A stretch of 64,000 nucleotides of DNA from Pelotomaculum isophthalicicum JI (GTDB lineage Bacteria > Bacillota > Desulfotomaculia > Desulfotomaculales > Pelotomaculaceae). The stretch covers positions 1 to 64,000 of the forward strand of contig NZ_JAKOAV010000016.1 in NCBI RefSeq assembly GCF_029478095.1, in the 5' to 3' direction. Each line of letters opens with the position of its first letter. Within the stretch, counting starts at the first letter, position 1. The notes under the pieces are model-generated. The model was given only the letters and a program-made list of their open reading frames with translations. It was not told the origin of the DNA and did no database searches. Both the position numbers and the translations under genes were made by a program. Below are positions 42,040-50,593 of this stretch, piece by piece.

Positions 42040-42786
42040 TTGGATTATGTTGAACGTTCATACCGGCGGCAGTTCCGCCAGGAAGACTTGACTTACTTTC
42101 AAGTTGTAGTGCGCCAGACTGATTTAAGTATTGGGGTGCGCCGGGACAGATTTTCTTTGGAATTGACGCGCTGGGTGGAAGAAATGGTGCGGGAAGAAAG
42201 GGTTCTTCTTGAAAATTATATCAAGTCGGACCCTGTTTTTCTTAACACGCTGAAACCACATACAGTCAGTCCGGACGCGCCTCCCATCGCGGCAGATATG
42301 GCCGAAGCGGCACGCAAGGCGGGGGTGGGCCCTATGGCTGCCGTGGCGGGCGCCTTTGCTCAATATGTGGGCAAGGCGCTTGTCCGGCGTTCGAAGGATG
42401 TTATAGTGGAAAATGGCGGTGATATTTACCTGCGCAGCACCCGGCAGCGCAGGATCGGGGTGTTCGCCGGCAGTTCCGCTTTGTCCAATCGAATTGCACT
42501 GGAGATCATGCCGGAAGATACACCCATCGGGATTTGCACCTCCTCAGGCACCGTCGGCCCTTCATTGAGTCTGGGTAAAGCCGACGCCACCGTGATCCTT
42601 TCTCCTTCCGCCATCCTGGCTGACGCGGTAGCCACCGCCGCGGGCAACCTGGTTCAAAACAAAGAAGATGTTCAAACTGCGGTAGAATATGCAGTAGGAA
42701 TCGAGGGTATCACCGGCGCGTTGATAATAAAAGACGACAATCTGGCCGCCTGCGGCAAATTGAAGCTCGTCCCGTTAATCATTTGA
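42040..42786 (+). CDS. UPF0280/COG2122 protein (sulfide assimilation, ApbE-like)
   Basis: 248 residues. ApbE-like fold; VENGGDIYLR, GTVGPSLSLGKADATVILSPS (read in parts) and AVAGAFAQYVG are family hallmarks. The archaeal homologue MA1715 aids sulfide assimilation. The TTG start directly follows the ferredoxin stop, with GGAGG ten bases upstream. Same transcript as the two preceding genes, so under SAM control. Confidence 0.88.
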   Translation: MDYVERSYRRQFRQEDLTYFQVVVRQTDLSIGVRRDRFSLELTRWVEEMVREERVLLENYIKSDPVFLNTLKPHTVSPDAPPIAADMAEAARKAGVGPMAAVAGAFAQYVGKALVRRSKDVIVENGGDIYLRSTRQRRIGVFAGSSALSNRIALEIMPEDTPIGICTSSGTVGPSLSLGKADATVILSPSAILADAVATAAGNLVQNKEDVQTAVEYAVGIEGITGALIIKDDNLAACGKLKLVPLII

Positions 42787-42832
42787 CGTTGCCCACAATA
42801 CTTCCTCAGTACTCCTTGCATGATATTGAGTA

Positions 42833-43696
42833 TTAAATAAATACAGATAAATCTGGCGCGTCGAAAATATATTCTTCACCGCAAAAATGGCAATATACTT
42901 CCACCTTGCCTTTTTCCTGCAAGAGTTTTTCAATCTCCTTTCTCCCCATTGCGGCCAAAATATCCCCTACTTTTTCCCGTGAACACTTACAGGCAAAGCG
43001 CACCGGATTTTTTTCCAGGTAACGTACATTCAGGCCATTTACAGCCCGGGAAACAATCTCCTCGGGGGTCATCCCGAGGTTGACCAAGCTGCTTACGGGG
43101 GGCATATCTAGCAGGCATTTTTTCAGGTGGGACAGAATCTTTTCACTTGCACCGGGGAAAAGCTGGATAATCAGGCCTCCCGAAGCTTTTACGCCAGCAT
43201 CGGGACCGACAAGCACGCCCAGTGACACTGCTGACGGAGTTTGTTCCGAGGTTAAAAGATACTGTGCCACATCCTCGCCAATCTCACCTGAAACTAGTTC
43301 CACGCTTCCTGTGAAGGGCTCTTTTAAACCGAGGTCCCTGGTGACATGAAGAAAACCTTTTCCCACCGCGGCTCCCACCGGCAGTTTTCCTTCCTGGGCG
43401 GGCGGCAGGTCAACGTGGGGTTCTTGAACATACCCCCGCACTTCACCCGCGGCGTTTGCCGTGACAATAATTGCCCCAAGGGGTCCGTCACCCAGAATAC
43501 GCATGGTAAGAAGGTCATCACCCTTCAGGTTGGCGCTAAGCAGCAGCCCGGCGGTAAGCCCGCGCCCCAGGGCTGCGCTGGCAACCGGCCAGGTATCGTG
43601 TCTGCGCCTGGCTTCCTCTACAAGGTTGGTGGCAACAGCGGCAAAAACACGAAACTGCCCATCCTCGCCTATTCCGCGCACAAGATAATCCTCCAT
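42833..43696 (-). CDS. hslO: Redox-regulated chaperone Hsp33
   Basis: 287 residues. The redox switch CKCS and, 30 residues later, CHFC near the C-terminus binds zinc and forms disulfides under oxidative stress, which turns on chaperone activity. The N-terminal substrate domain shows VATNLVEEARRRH and MRILGDGPLGAI. Length normal. Single gene, convergent with the homocysteine cluster. Confidence 0.95.
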   Translation of the reverse strand: MEDYLVRGIGEDGQFRVFAAVATNLVEEARRRHDTWPVASAALGRGLTAGLLLSANLKGDDLLTMRILGDGPLGAIIVTANAAGEVRGYVQEPHVDLPPAQEGKLPVGAAVGKGFLHVTRDLGLKEPFTGSVELVSGEIGEDVAQYLLTSEQTPSAVSLGVLVGPDAGVKASGGLIIQLFPGASEKILSHLKKCLLDMPPVSSLVNLGMTPEEIVSRAVNGLNVRYLEKNPVRFACKCSREKVGDILAAMGRKEIEKLLQEKGKVEVYCHFCGEEYIFDAPDLSVFI

Positions 43697-43807
43697 ATAA
43701 ATAATAAGCTCCTTTTACAATATTAATTTTTTTATTATTATAACATTACCGGGTTGTTTTACCGAAACAGCCGTTTCGTGTGGAATGACTGGCAAAAAAA
43801 ATAGATC

Positions 43808-43837
43808 TTTACAGATAAGGCTTGCTTAATATATAAT
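43808..43837 (+). promoter_or_regulatory. Sigma-A promoter of the aro leader
   Basis: TTTACA (43808-43813), an 18-base spacer and a perfect TATAAT (43832-43837) lie upstream of the leader peptide. Confidence 0.6.
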
Positions 43838-43866
43838 TTTAGTAATTAAAAAGTAGGTGTATTTAA

Positions 43867-43959
43867 ATGTCAGCATGCCAAAGCGGTCAAAAGTACTTTA
43901 CCAGCTTTGCACTTGGTTATTTTTATCAAGTGCTTTTTGGCTTGCTTACAAAAAAATAA
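43867..43959 (+). CDS. Phe/Tyr-rich leader peptide of the DAHP synthase gene
   Basis: 30 residues, ATG 43867 to TAA 43957-43959, AGGTG seven bases upstream. Residues 10-24 read YFTSFALGYFYQVLF: three Tyr and four Phe in fifteen. Codons 15-22 overlap a perfect hairpin, GCACTTG (43909-43915) with CAAGTGC (43927-43933). Two further hairpins follow before the aroF start. A ribosome stalled on Phe or Tyr codons would change this folding, the usual principle of attenuation of aromatic synthesis genes. Function is inferred from composition and position. Confidence 0.6.
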   Translation: MSACQSGQKYFTSFALGYFYQVLFGLLTKK

Positions 43960-43985
43960 CATCTGCTTGCGCTGTTGATAAACTA

Positions 43986-44065
43986 CCGCGAGCGGAGTAC
44001 ACTCGCGGGGGAGTTCTTAACTTTATATTAAGATATAGAAGCCGTGAGGGTTAACTTCACGGCTT
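43986..44065 (+). promoter_or_regulatory. Hairpins in the aroF leader
   Basis: Hairpin CCGCGAG/CTCGCGG spans 43986-44008. Hairpin AAGCCGTGA/TCACGGCTT spans 44039-44065, just before the AAGGAGG of aroF. The latter has no clean U run, so it may act as attenuator or by masking translation. Alternative pairings were not computed. Confidence 0.45.
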
Positions 44066-44090
44066 AAATTATTTTAAGGAGGTTTTTAGA

Positions 44091-45017
44091 GTGGTTTTAG
44101 CTGCAAAAAAGGAACCAACCGGGGAAGAGATAGCGGCGGTAACTGACAGAGTATTTGATTTGGGTAATATATCAGGAATTGAAAAACCGGTGTCAGTACA
44201 GGAACCGTATAAATTAGCCAGCCGTAATCCTAATAAAAAAAATACGGTGATAAAAATCGGCAACATTAAAATCGGCGATGGTTCGATTAATGTTATTGCC
44301 GGTCCATGCGCTGTGGAAAATCGTGACCAGTTGATCTCTATAGCCAGGGCTGTTAAAAAATCGGGAGCGACAATGCTTCGCGGGGGGGCTTTTAAGCCTA
44401 GAACTTCTCCTTATTCTTTCCAGGGGTTAGGGGAGGAAGGGCTGAAGATCCTGGCGCAGGCCCGGGAAAAGGTAGGTCTGCCGATTGTTACTGAAGTCAC
44501 AGACGAGGAATCATTACCACTGGTCGCAAAATACGCCGACGTGCTGCAAATAGGAACTCGCAACGCCCAAAACTTTAATTTAATAAAAAAAGTTGCAAGA
44601 ATTGGTAAACCCATCTTACTTAAAAGGGGAATGTCTTCTACAATTGAGGAGTGGCTGATGGCCGCGGAATATATTTTATTAGAAGGCAATGAACAGGTCA
44701 TTTTATGTGAGAGGGGAGTAAGAGGTTTTGACAGCTTTACCAGAAACATCCTGGATATAACCGCTGTGCCAATTATAAAGCATCTTTCTCATTTGCCGAT
44801 AATCGTCGACCCCAGCCACGCAATTGGGAAATGGCGTTATGTGATCAAAACATCCCTGGCGGCGATTGTGGCAGGAGCCGACGGTGTTATCGTGGAGGTT
44901 CACAACAAACCGAAAGAAGCTTTGTGTGATGGAGCGCAGTCTTTACTTCCTGAAAAACTGGAAGTTCTGATTAAAAACATTAAAGAAATAGAGGGTTATG
45001 TTAGAAATTGCGGTTAA
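44091..45017 (+). CDS. aroF: 3-deoxy-7-phosphoheptulonate synthase (AroF/KDO8P-like type)
   Basis: 308 residues. The barrel domain is complete: AGPCAVEN, RGGAFKPRTSPYSFQG, LQIGTRNAQNF, LLKRGMSST, ILCERGVRGF, DPSHAIGKW. It condenses phosphoenolpyruvate with erythrose 4-phosphate, the first step of aromatic synthesis. The usual N-terminal ferredoxin-like regulatory domain is shortened: only about 60 residues precede the barrel, and its first strand is missing. The GTG start with AAGGAGG upstream supports this N-terminus. Control is probably exerted through the leader peptide upstream rather than only by allostery. Confidence 0.93.
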   Translation: MVLAAKKEPTGEEIAAVTDRVFDLGNISGIEKPVSVQEPYKLASRNPNKKNTVIKIGNIKIGDGSINVIAGPCAVENRDQLISIARAVKKSGATMLRGGAFKPRTSPYSFQGLGEEGLKILAQAREKVGLPIVTEVTDEESLPLVAKYADVLQIGTRNAQNFNLIKKVARIGKPILLKRGMSSTIEEWLMAAEYILLEGNEQVILCERGVRGFDSFTRNILDITAVPIIKHLSHLPIIVDPSHAIGKWRYVIKTSLAAIVAGADGVIVEVHNKPKEALCDGAQSLLPEKLEVLIKNIKEIEGYVRNCG

Positions 45018-45029
45018 ATATTATAGCCA

Positions 45030-45164
45030 TTATTCAGCGGTTTTGTTTTTCAGGGATTCTTCTTTTGCTTTTTTAGCGCAAACACCTTTTCTGGCTATTA
45101 TTGAACCGTTTCCTATGGGAGCGGTTGTTCTCTCTTGGGCCGGTTTTGTTTGACGTTTAGCCAA
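45030..45164 (-). CDS. Small Lys/Arg-rich protein
   Basis: 44 residues from TTG 45164 with a strong AAGGAGGG eight bases upstream (45173-45180). Composition is very basic (KKAKEESLKNK, AKRQTKPAQER). No family recognised; it could bind nucleic acid. Without the good ribosome site I would have rejected it. Confidence 0.4.
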   Translation of the reverse strand: MAKRQTKPAQERTTAPIGNGSIIARKGVCAKKAKEESLKNKTAE

Positions 45165-45309
45165 TTTAGTTGCCCTCCTTGATTTCGTGCCTTTACTTGT
45201 CTCTTTCCGCAATGGTACGTAATGAATGGGCTATGTCTATCCGCCACTTCCTTTTGGAATATTGTTATCTTTTTTAAAAAAATAAAACGAAAAAGATTCT
45301 GGTATAGTG

Positions 45310-45668
45310 CCCAAATCATGTCTGATATCAGAAATAGAATTTAACTATTCCGAAAAAATCAGGTTATGGGTCCGTTACAAAGAATATACTAGAAATATTG
45401 TTACCTCTTGTCTAACTGTTAAATTATTCATAGGTGAAATCTTTATTACTCACACCCATTGGGATCATATCCAGGGTTTCCCGTTTTTTACGCCGGCTTT
45501 TATAAGAGGCAATCATTTTGTGCTTTACGGGCAGAACAAAATGAATCTAACTTTTGCCAATCTCATGCGCGGTCAAATGTTGCGGATTTGGTTATTTACG
45601 GCACTAATTTCACAGATGAGGAATATGTTGACAGCAAAATAATTGCCTTTAAAACATTACTGTCATAA
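45310..45668 (+). pseudogene. Metallo-beta-lactamase-fold protein, degenerate
   Basis: One frame holds FITHTHWDHIQGFPFF and NLMRGQM, the zinc-binding core and a following part of a class of MBL-fold hydrolases; another frame continues with ADLVIYGTNFTDEEY, which belongs further downstream in the same family. The N-terminal half is unrecognisable and the reading frame shifts, so an internal deletion plus frameshift destroyed the gene. Confidence 0.7.
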
Positions 45669-45700
45669 AAGATCGATTTGTTAATCGGTCTTTTTTTAAT
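45669..45700 (+). terminator. Terminator between the MBL pseudogene and pilB
   Basis: The hairpin GATCGATT/AATCGGTC is followed by seven T residues. Confidence 0.75.
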
Positions 45701-45885
45701 TAAATAAATGCAAGAAAGGAGGAAAATAATGTATTATTATAGAAGTTATTGTTGGATTAGGGTTCATCAGGTTTTATTACAGCGTAAGGAGTGAGAACAA
45801 TATTTTAACTAAAAAGGATGTACTTACGGTTATCAAAAAACATTTTGGAATATGGGATGTTGACAAATTCCTTGAGGAACATGAG

Positions 45886-47115
45886 TTGCCGGCAGACCGG
45901 CAGGAACCTGAAAACATTGCTTTGGAGGCAGAAGTGAATGAAGCGCCGGTCGTGCGTTTAGTGAATTCAATTCTCTTTCAAGCAATTGAGCAAAATGCCA
46001 GCGATATTCATATTGAGCCGCAAGAGGACCATGCCAGGGTCAGGTACCGGATTGACGGTATGCTCAGGGAGATAATGACAATTCCTCAAAGAATACAATT
46101 AGCGCTGATTTCAAGAGTTAAAATAATATCTGATATGGATATCGCCGAAAAAAGAGTTCCACAAGACGGCAGGTTTCAGCTAAAATTCGGCTTGCGGGAA
46201 ATTGACCTAAGGGTATCCACTATGCCTACTGTTTACGGGGAAAAGATTGTTGCCAGACTCCTGGATAAGGGAAATATGAAATCATTCAAAATTAATCAAA
46301 TAGGATTAGGACCTGAGAATCTGAAAAGGTTTATGAGTGTCTTAAGAAGGCCTCACGGTATGATATTAATCACAGGACCTACCGGAAGCGGAAAAACTAC
46401 TACCCTTTATGCGGCGCTTAATGAAATCAACAAAGTGGAGAGGAATATTATTACCGTTGAAGATCCTGTTGAATACACGCTAAAAGGAATAAACCAGACG
46501 CAAGTTAACACAAAGTCTGGTATGACCTTTGCGGCCGGTTTGCGCGCTATCTTGAGACAGGATCCGGACGTGATTATGGTGGGGGAGATCCGGGACAGCG
46601 AGACTGCCGAAATTGCCACCAGGGCAGCTATGACCGGGCACATGGTGCTATCGACTATTCATACCAACAATGCGGCGGGGGCTATTATCCGCCTTGTCGA
46701 CATGGGTATTGAACCGTTCCTTGTCGCATCATCAGTGCTTGCGGCAACAGCGCAGCGACTGGTCAGGTTAATCTGTCCAAAATGCCGCCGGGCATATGTT
46801 TTAGGGCCAGATGCCCCTGAGCGCGAATTCATTGGAGTAAGTCCGGATAAGCCAGTCACGCTATATAGAGGCTTGGGCTGTGATGAGTGCGATTATGTTG
46901 GTTACCGGGGCCGCCTGGCTATTCACGAGATTTTGCCTGTGACAGCCGCGCTGCGTGCGCTGGTAACTAAAAATGCGTCAGTTGATGAAATTGAGTTAAA
47001 AGCTTTGGCGGAAAAAATGATTAGTCTGAAAACTGATGGTATACGGAAAGCTTTAGATGGGTTGACGACAATTGAAGAAGTTATGCGAGTCACTTATACT
47101 GATCAAGCCTGGTAG
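45886..47115 (+). CDS. pilB: Type IV pilus assembly ATPase PilB, N-terminal domain missing
   Basis: 409 residues of the GspE/PilB core; family members have about 550. Present: SDIHIEPQ, Walker A GPTGSGKTTTLY, the Asp box, Walker B DPDVIMVGEIRDSETA, and the CPKC/CDEC zinc site. It powers pilin polymerisation on the inner face of the membrane. The N-terminal MshEN domain is absent. The same frame stays open upstream to 45730 and reads like the end of MshEN (TKKDVLTVIKKHFG), but the only strong start there, ATG 45729 with AGGAGG, is in another frame. TTG 45886 has GAGGAA six bases upstream and is taken as start. Confidence 0.88.
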   Translation: MPADRQEPENIALEAEVNEAPVVRLVNSILFQAIEQNASDIHIEPQEDHARVRYRIDGMLREIMTIPQRIQLALISRVKIISDMDIAEKRVPQDGRFQLKFGLREIDLRVSTMPTVYGEKIVARLLDKGNMKSFKINQIGLGPENLKRFMSVLRRPHGMILITGPTGSGKTTTLYAALNEINKVERNIITVEDPVEYTLKGINQTQVNTKSGMTFAAGLRAILRQDPDVIMVGEIRDSETAEIATRAAMTGHMVLSTIHTNNAAGAIIRLVDMGIEPFLVASSVLAATAQRLVRLICPKCRRAYVLGPDAPEREFIGVSPDKPVTLYRGLGCDECDYVGYRGRLAIHEILPVTAALRALVTKNASVDEIELKALAEKMISLKTDGIRKALDGLTTIEEVMRVTYTDQAW

Positions 47116-47294
47116 TAGTTAAATACTAAATTGTGACAAATAAAAACATTAAATTGTTGTAAAAAATAAAAATGACTGAAAATATTTCCTGGGTATAAAG
47201 GAATTTCAATTATTGCAAAGAATCAATAAAGAGAGGTAAATACTAGCATAAATTTGCCATAATATTCATGTTAAAAATTTAGTGGTGAAATAAA

Positions 47295-48509
47295 ATGCGG
47301 TTTAAGTTTTTTTATAAAGCTCGCAGTAAGAATGGCAGACTGGTTACCGGGAAACTCGAAGCGGGAGACCGGCGTGAAGCGATAGACATGATCGGAAAAC
47401 GCGAGCTCTTCCTGGTGGAAATCAAGGAAGTATCCGCCGATAGGTATATTATTCCGGTTGATATTTTCCATAAAAGAGTAAGTGCAAGGGAACTGGCTCT
47501 TATATGTCATCAGTTAGCCACTATGACACAAGCCGGCATCCCGCTGCTTCAGTGTCTAAATATATTAATACAACAATGTGACAATGGGATCCTTAAAAGA
47601 ACATTAAAGAAAGTAACAGAACATCTTAAAGAAGGCATGTCCCTGGCAGACTCGCTTAAATCATACCCAAAAGTATTCCCGCCATTATTGATAAATATGG
47701 TGAATTCGGGGGAGGTTAGCGGGATGCTTGATCAAGTGCTGAACAGGCTCGCCATGAACATGCAAAAGGAATATGAGCTTATAGAAAAAATAAAATCGGC
47801 TATGACCTATCCGGCAGCCGTTTTAGTAGTGGCTATAGTCTCAGTGGTTGCGTTATTAACGTTCGTTATCCCAAAATTTATCTCGTTATTAAATAGTATG
47901 ATGGCTCCTATTCCGTTTGCTACCAGGTTGATTGTCCAGTTCGGTAGTATTTTTCATGACTATTGGTATTTAGCCGCATTTTCATTCTCGGGAGTTGTGT
48001 TTTGCTACAAGCGGGCGATTACAACTGAACGTGGCAGAATACTTAAAGATAAAACAATTATTAAAATTCCGGTGATCGGCCCTTTGATTCAAAAGATGAT
48101 TATATCCCGCTTTTGCCGTTCGTTTAGCGCACTCTTAAAGAGCGGGGTTCCTGTTTTGCAGTCACTCGATGTGGTTAAAAATATCACGGGGAATTATGTT
48201 GTCATAAAAAGTATCGAAGAGGCGGAGCGCAGTATCAAAAAAGGCGATGGTATCTCTTTACCGTTACACAAAAGCGGGGTTTTCCCACCGATGGTAATCA
48301 GGATGATCGCCATAGGTGAGGAAACAGGAGCTGTTGATACTCTACTAGAGAAGGTCGCTGACTTTTATGAGAAAGAAGTTGAAGAACTGGTCGCACGTTT
48401 ATCTTCCCTAATCGAGCCGGTTTTAATCGTTGGAGTGGGGGGAATAATTGGTTTTATCATTTTGTCCATTATGCTGCCGATGTTCAGTATGATGAACTAT
48501 ATAAAATAG
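47295..48509 (+). CDS. pilC: Type IV pilus inner-membrane platform protein PilC
   Basis: 404 residues, full length. Two repeated GspF domains, each with an LALICHQLATMTQAGIPLL or FCRSFSALLKSGVPVL start and three membrane segments in all. It is the membrane platform that couples PilB to pilin assembly. The ATG lies 180 bases after pilB with no terminator seen between, so it is probably in the same operon. Confidence 0.93.
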   Translation: MRFKFFYKARSKNGRLVTGKLEAGDRREAIDMIGKRELFLVEIKEVSADRYIIPVDIFHKRVSARELALICHQLATMTQAGIPLLQCLNILIQQCDNGILKRTLKKVTEHLKEGMSLADSLKSYPKVFPPLLINMVNSGEVSGMLDQVLNRLAMNMQKEYELIEKIKSAMTYPAAVLVVAIVSVVALLTFVIPKFISLLNSMMAPIPFATRLIVQFGSIFHDYWYLAAFSFSGVVFCYKRAITTERGRILKDKTIIKIPVIGPLIQKMIISRFCRSFSALLKSGVPVLQSLDVVKNITGNYVVIKSIEEAERSIKKGDGISLPLHKSGVFPPMVIRMIAIGEETGAVDTLLEKVADFYEKEVEELVARLSSLIEPVLIVGVGGIIGFIILSIMLPMFSMMNYIK

Positions 48510-48573
48510 TCAGTGTTCATGTGATTAATTATGTCTTGACGGGGAAGTCTTGCCTTATCAGAGGTGGAAAAGA

Positions 48574-49068
48574 ATGTGCCATAATATTAGATTAGTAAAA
48601 AACGAAAGTGGCTTTACTCTAATGGAACTGATGGTGGTAATCGTTATTATCGGCGTATTGGCCTCTATCGCCGTTCCCACAATGAGCAAGCAAGTTGACA
48701 AAGCCAAGGTGAAAAGGGCCATGGTGGAAATGAAAACTATGAAAACGGCAATAGACGTTTATAAAGCTGAAAAAGGTTCATATCCGGCAACTGCGCAGAT
48801 TAATGATGTTCTTAAGGATTATGGCATAAACTTCGGGGCGACCTCATGCAAAGACCCGTGGGAGAAGCCGTATGTATACTCAACGGATGTCAACACTGCT
48901 CCGTCAGCTTATAAGATTGTTTCCTATGGCCCGGACGGTGGCTTTACTACCGAAAACGATAATATTATGGCAACCGGTAGTACCAACCCGGCTGAAAGTA
49001 CTTCGAATGCCGATGCCGCTCTCTTTAGCTATAGGATAAATTCGGATGGTAGTACACCTGCACCATGA
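48574..49068 (+). CDS. Type IV major pilin / GspG-like prepilin
   Basis: About 164 residues. Prepilin leader with cleavage in ESG/FTLMELMVVIVIIGVL, followed by the long N-terminal helix and a GspG-type globular part (KTAIDVYKAEKGSYPAT, then DPWEKPYVY). Probably the main fibre subunit. ATG 48574 has AGAGGTGG six bases upstream; the earlier TTG is not needed. The C-terminal 25 residues are Ser/Asn/Ala-rich. Its stop lies inside the 47-bp dispersed repeat. Confidence 0.9.
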   Translation: MCHNIRLVKNESGFTLMELMVVIVIIGVLASIAVPTMSKQVDKAKVKRAMVEMKTMKTAIDVYKAEKGSYPATAQINDVLKDYGINFGATSCKDPWEKPYVYSTDVNTAPSAYKIVSYGPDGGFTTENDNIMATGSTNPAESTSNADAALFSYRINSDGSTPAP

Positions 49069-49111
49069 GCCGCGTTATATGCCCAAAGGCCGCTAACGGA
49101 GAATTAGTTCT
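49065..49111. repeat. 47-bp dispersed repeat, copy B
   Basis: The partner of 37253-37299. It starts at the last codons of the GspG-like gene and ends just before the next prepilin gene. Confidence 0.6.
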
Positions 49112-49117
49112 TAAGAG

Positions 49118-49618
49118 ATGAAGCGAAATATAAAGATAAAAAGCCTGGTTAATCCTTTTGGAATTTCGTTAATTGAGGTAATGATTGTAGTTGCCATTAC
49201 CGGTGTGATCATCGCGCTTGTCTTGCCGGATTTTAATAGATTAATCGGGCGTTACAGCCTGGAATGCGTGGCCAGGGAAATGGTTTCGGATATACGCGCT
49301 CTTCAACAAAATGCCATAAAAGACGAAAGCTTTGGTTATTGCGTGCTGTTTGACAATGCTGCAGATTGTTATCAGCTGATTAATACCGGCACAGGTGTAA
49401 ACGCTTATAAAACAATAAAGCTTCCTGCCGGTGTGAATTTGGAACGTTCAACTTTTGACCAAACTAACGATAAACGTCTATTTTTTACCGCGAGCGGAAA
49501 TCCCTTCGGAGGGATAGGTGGTCATATCACTCTTCAGGACCGGGTAACCGAGGATTACCTGTATGTTATTATTGACTCCGTCGGCAGGGTGCGGATCAGC
49601 AAAAGCGCTCCCAAGTAG
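49118..49618 (+). CDS. Prepilin-like protein (GspH/FimT type)
   Basis: 166 residues. The leader ends at NPFG/ISLIEVMIVVAITGV, followed by a GspH-like part. A minor pilin that may prime assembly. The ATG has only a weak ribosome site. It overlaps the next gene by one base. Confidence 0.85.
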   Translation: MKRNIKIKSLVNPFGISLIEVMIVVAITGVIIALVLPDFNRLIGRYSLECVAREMVSDIRALQQNAIKDESFGYCVLFDNAADCYQLINTGTGVNAYKTIKLPAGVNLERSTFDQTNDKRLFFTASGNPFGGIGGHITLQDRVTEDYLYVIIDSVGRVRISKSAPK

Positions 49619-50055
49619 TGAAATCCATATTTAAAAAACCTTGTTTTCGCTGGGGTGCCAGGTTGAGACAAATTATTATACAAAATGAGCGGGGCTTTAC
49701 ATTGATTGAAGTGCTGGTGGCATTAGCGATTCTCGCTGTGTCGCTTGTGGCGATGATGGACAGCTTCACTACGGCCAGCCGTGGTAATGCTGACGTATAC
49801 CGTTATAATGTTGCTTTGTCGCTGGCTCAAAGCAAGATGGAAGAAATAAAAAACAACCCTTTTATTTCTGTGGCGGATATTGGTCCAGTTGATTTTACCG
49901 AGGAAAGCGACTATTCCGAATTTGCCGGTTATCAGTACACTGTAGCTGTCACAGACAACAATTTAATCAATAAAACGGTTGTCGTCACGGTTTATTACAA
50001 TGATGAAGGTACCCCGAAAGAAGTGGCTCTGACGGGAGAAATTACGAGGAGGTGA
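49618..50055 (+). CDS. Prepilin-like protein (PilV/GspI type)
   Basis: 145 residues. NERG/FTLIEVLVALAILAVSL is the cleavage site and hydrophobic helix; SLAQSKMEEIKNNP downstream is typical of PilV/GspI. Minor pilin. GTG start overlapping the preceding stop. Confidence 0.87.
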   Translation: MKSIFKKPCFRWGARLRQIIIQNERGFTLIEVLVALAILAVSLVAMMDSFTTASRGNADVYRYNVALSLAQSKMEEIKNNPFISVADIGPVDFTEESDYSEFAGYQYTVAVTDNNLINKTVVVTVYYNDEGTPKEVALTGEITRR

Positions 50056-50059
50056 AACC

Positions 50060-50593
50060 GTGGGTCATCTTAAGAACGAGCGCGGTTTCACCCTGGTTGA
50101 ATTAATGCTTTCGACTCTCTTGATGAGCATACTTTTCTTGACGGTATGGGATATTTTCAGCCAGTGCTCTATATTCTGGAGGCGGGCGGGAGATAAGGTG
50201 GATCTTTATGACAGCCTGCGCATATCGCTGGATAGGATGTGTAGGGAAATAATATGCGCGAAAAATATATCAACATTTAGTGACGTCAACAGCCTCACTT
50301 TTGTCAATGCTGATGGGGATACTATTCGCTATTATTGTAATTTAAATGAATTGCTTCGCAGGGAGAAGGGCGTATCAAGTCCGTTGGCGAGTGATATTGT
50401 AAATGTCAGTTTTACTTATACCACCAACGCGGGGCTGGTTATTGACCAGACCAATATTGCCGGACAAAAACTTTTGCCCAATTGGACAGACTCCATAAGC
50501 CTTCTGACAATATCATTAACGGCGAGGAAACAAGGCGTTCCCGTTGGCCCGGTTGTTCTCACTCAAAAAGTTCGATTGAGGGCGTTGCCGTGA
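50060..50593 (+). CDS. Prepilin-like protein (PilW/GspJ type)
   Basis: 177 residues. NERG/FTLVELMLSTLLMSILFL, then a GspJ-like beta domain (LRISLDRMCREI). Minor pilin. GTG start with GGAGGTG five bases upstream. Overlaps the PilX-like gene. Confidence 0.86.
   Translation: MGHLKNERGFTLVELMLSTLLMSILFLTVWDIFSQCSIFWRRAGDKVDLYDSLRISLDRMCREIICAKNISTFSDVNSLTFVNADGDTIRYYCNLNELLRREKGVSSPLASDIVNVSFTYTTNAGLVIDQTNIAGQKLLPNWTDSISLLTISLTARKQGVPVGPVVLTQKVRLRALP

Noticed and set aside
43857-44054. 65-residue frame in the aro leader region
   Set aside because: It is in another frame than the well-supported 30-residue leader peptide and has no ribosome site.
45113-45319. 68-residue minus-strand frame
   Set aside because: No ribosome site; overlaps the better supported 44-residue frame.
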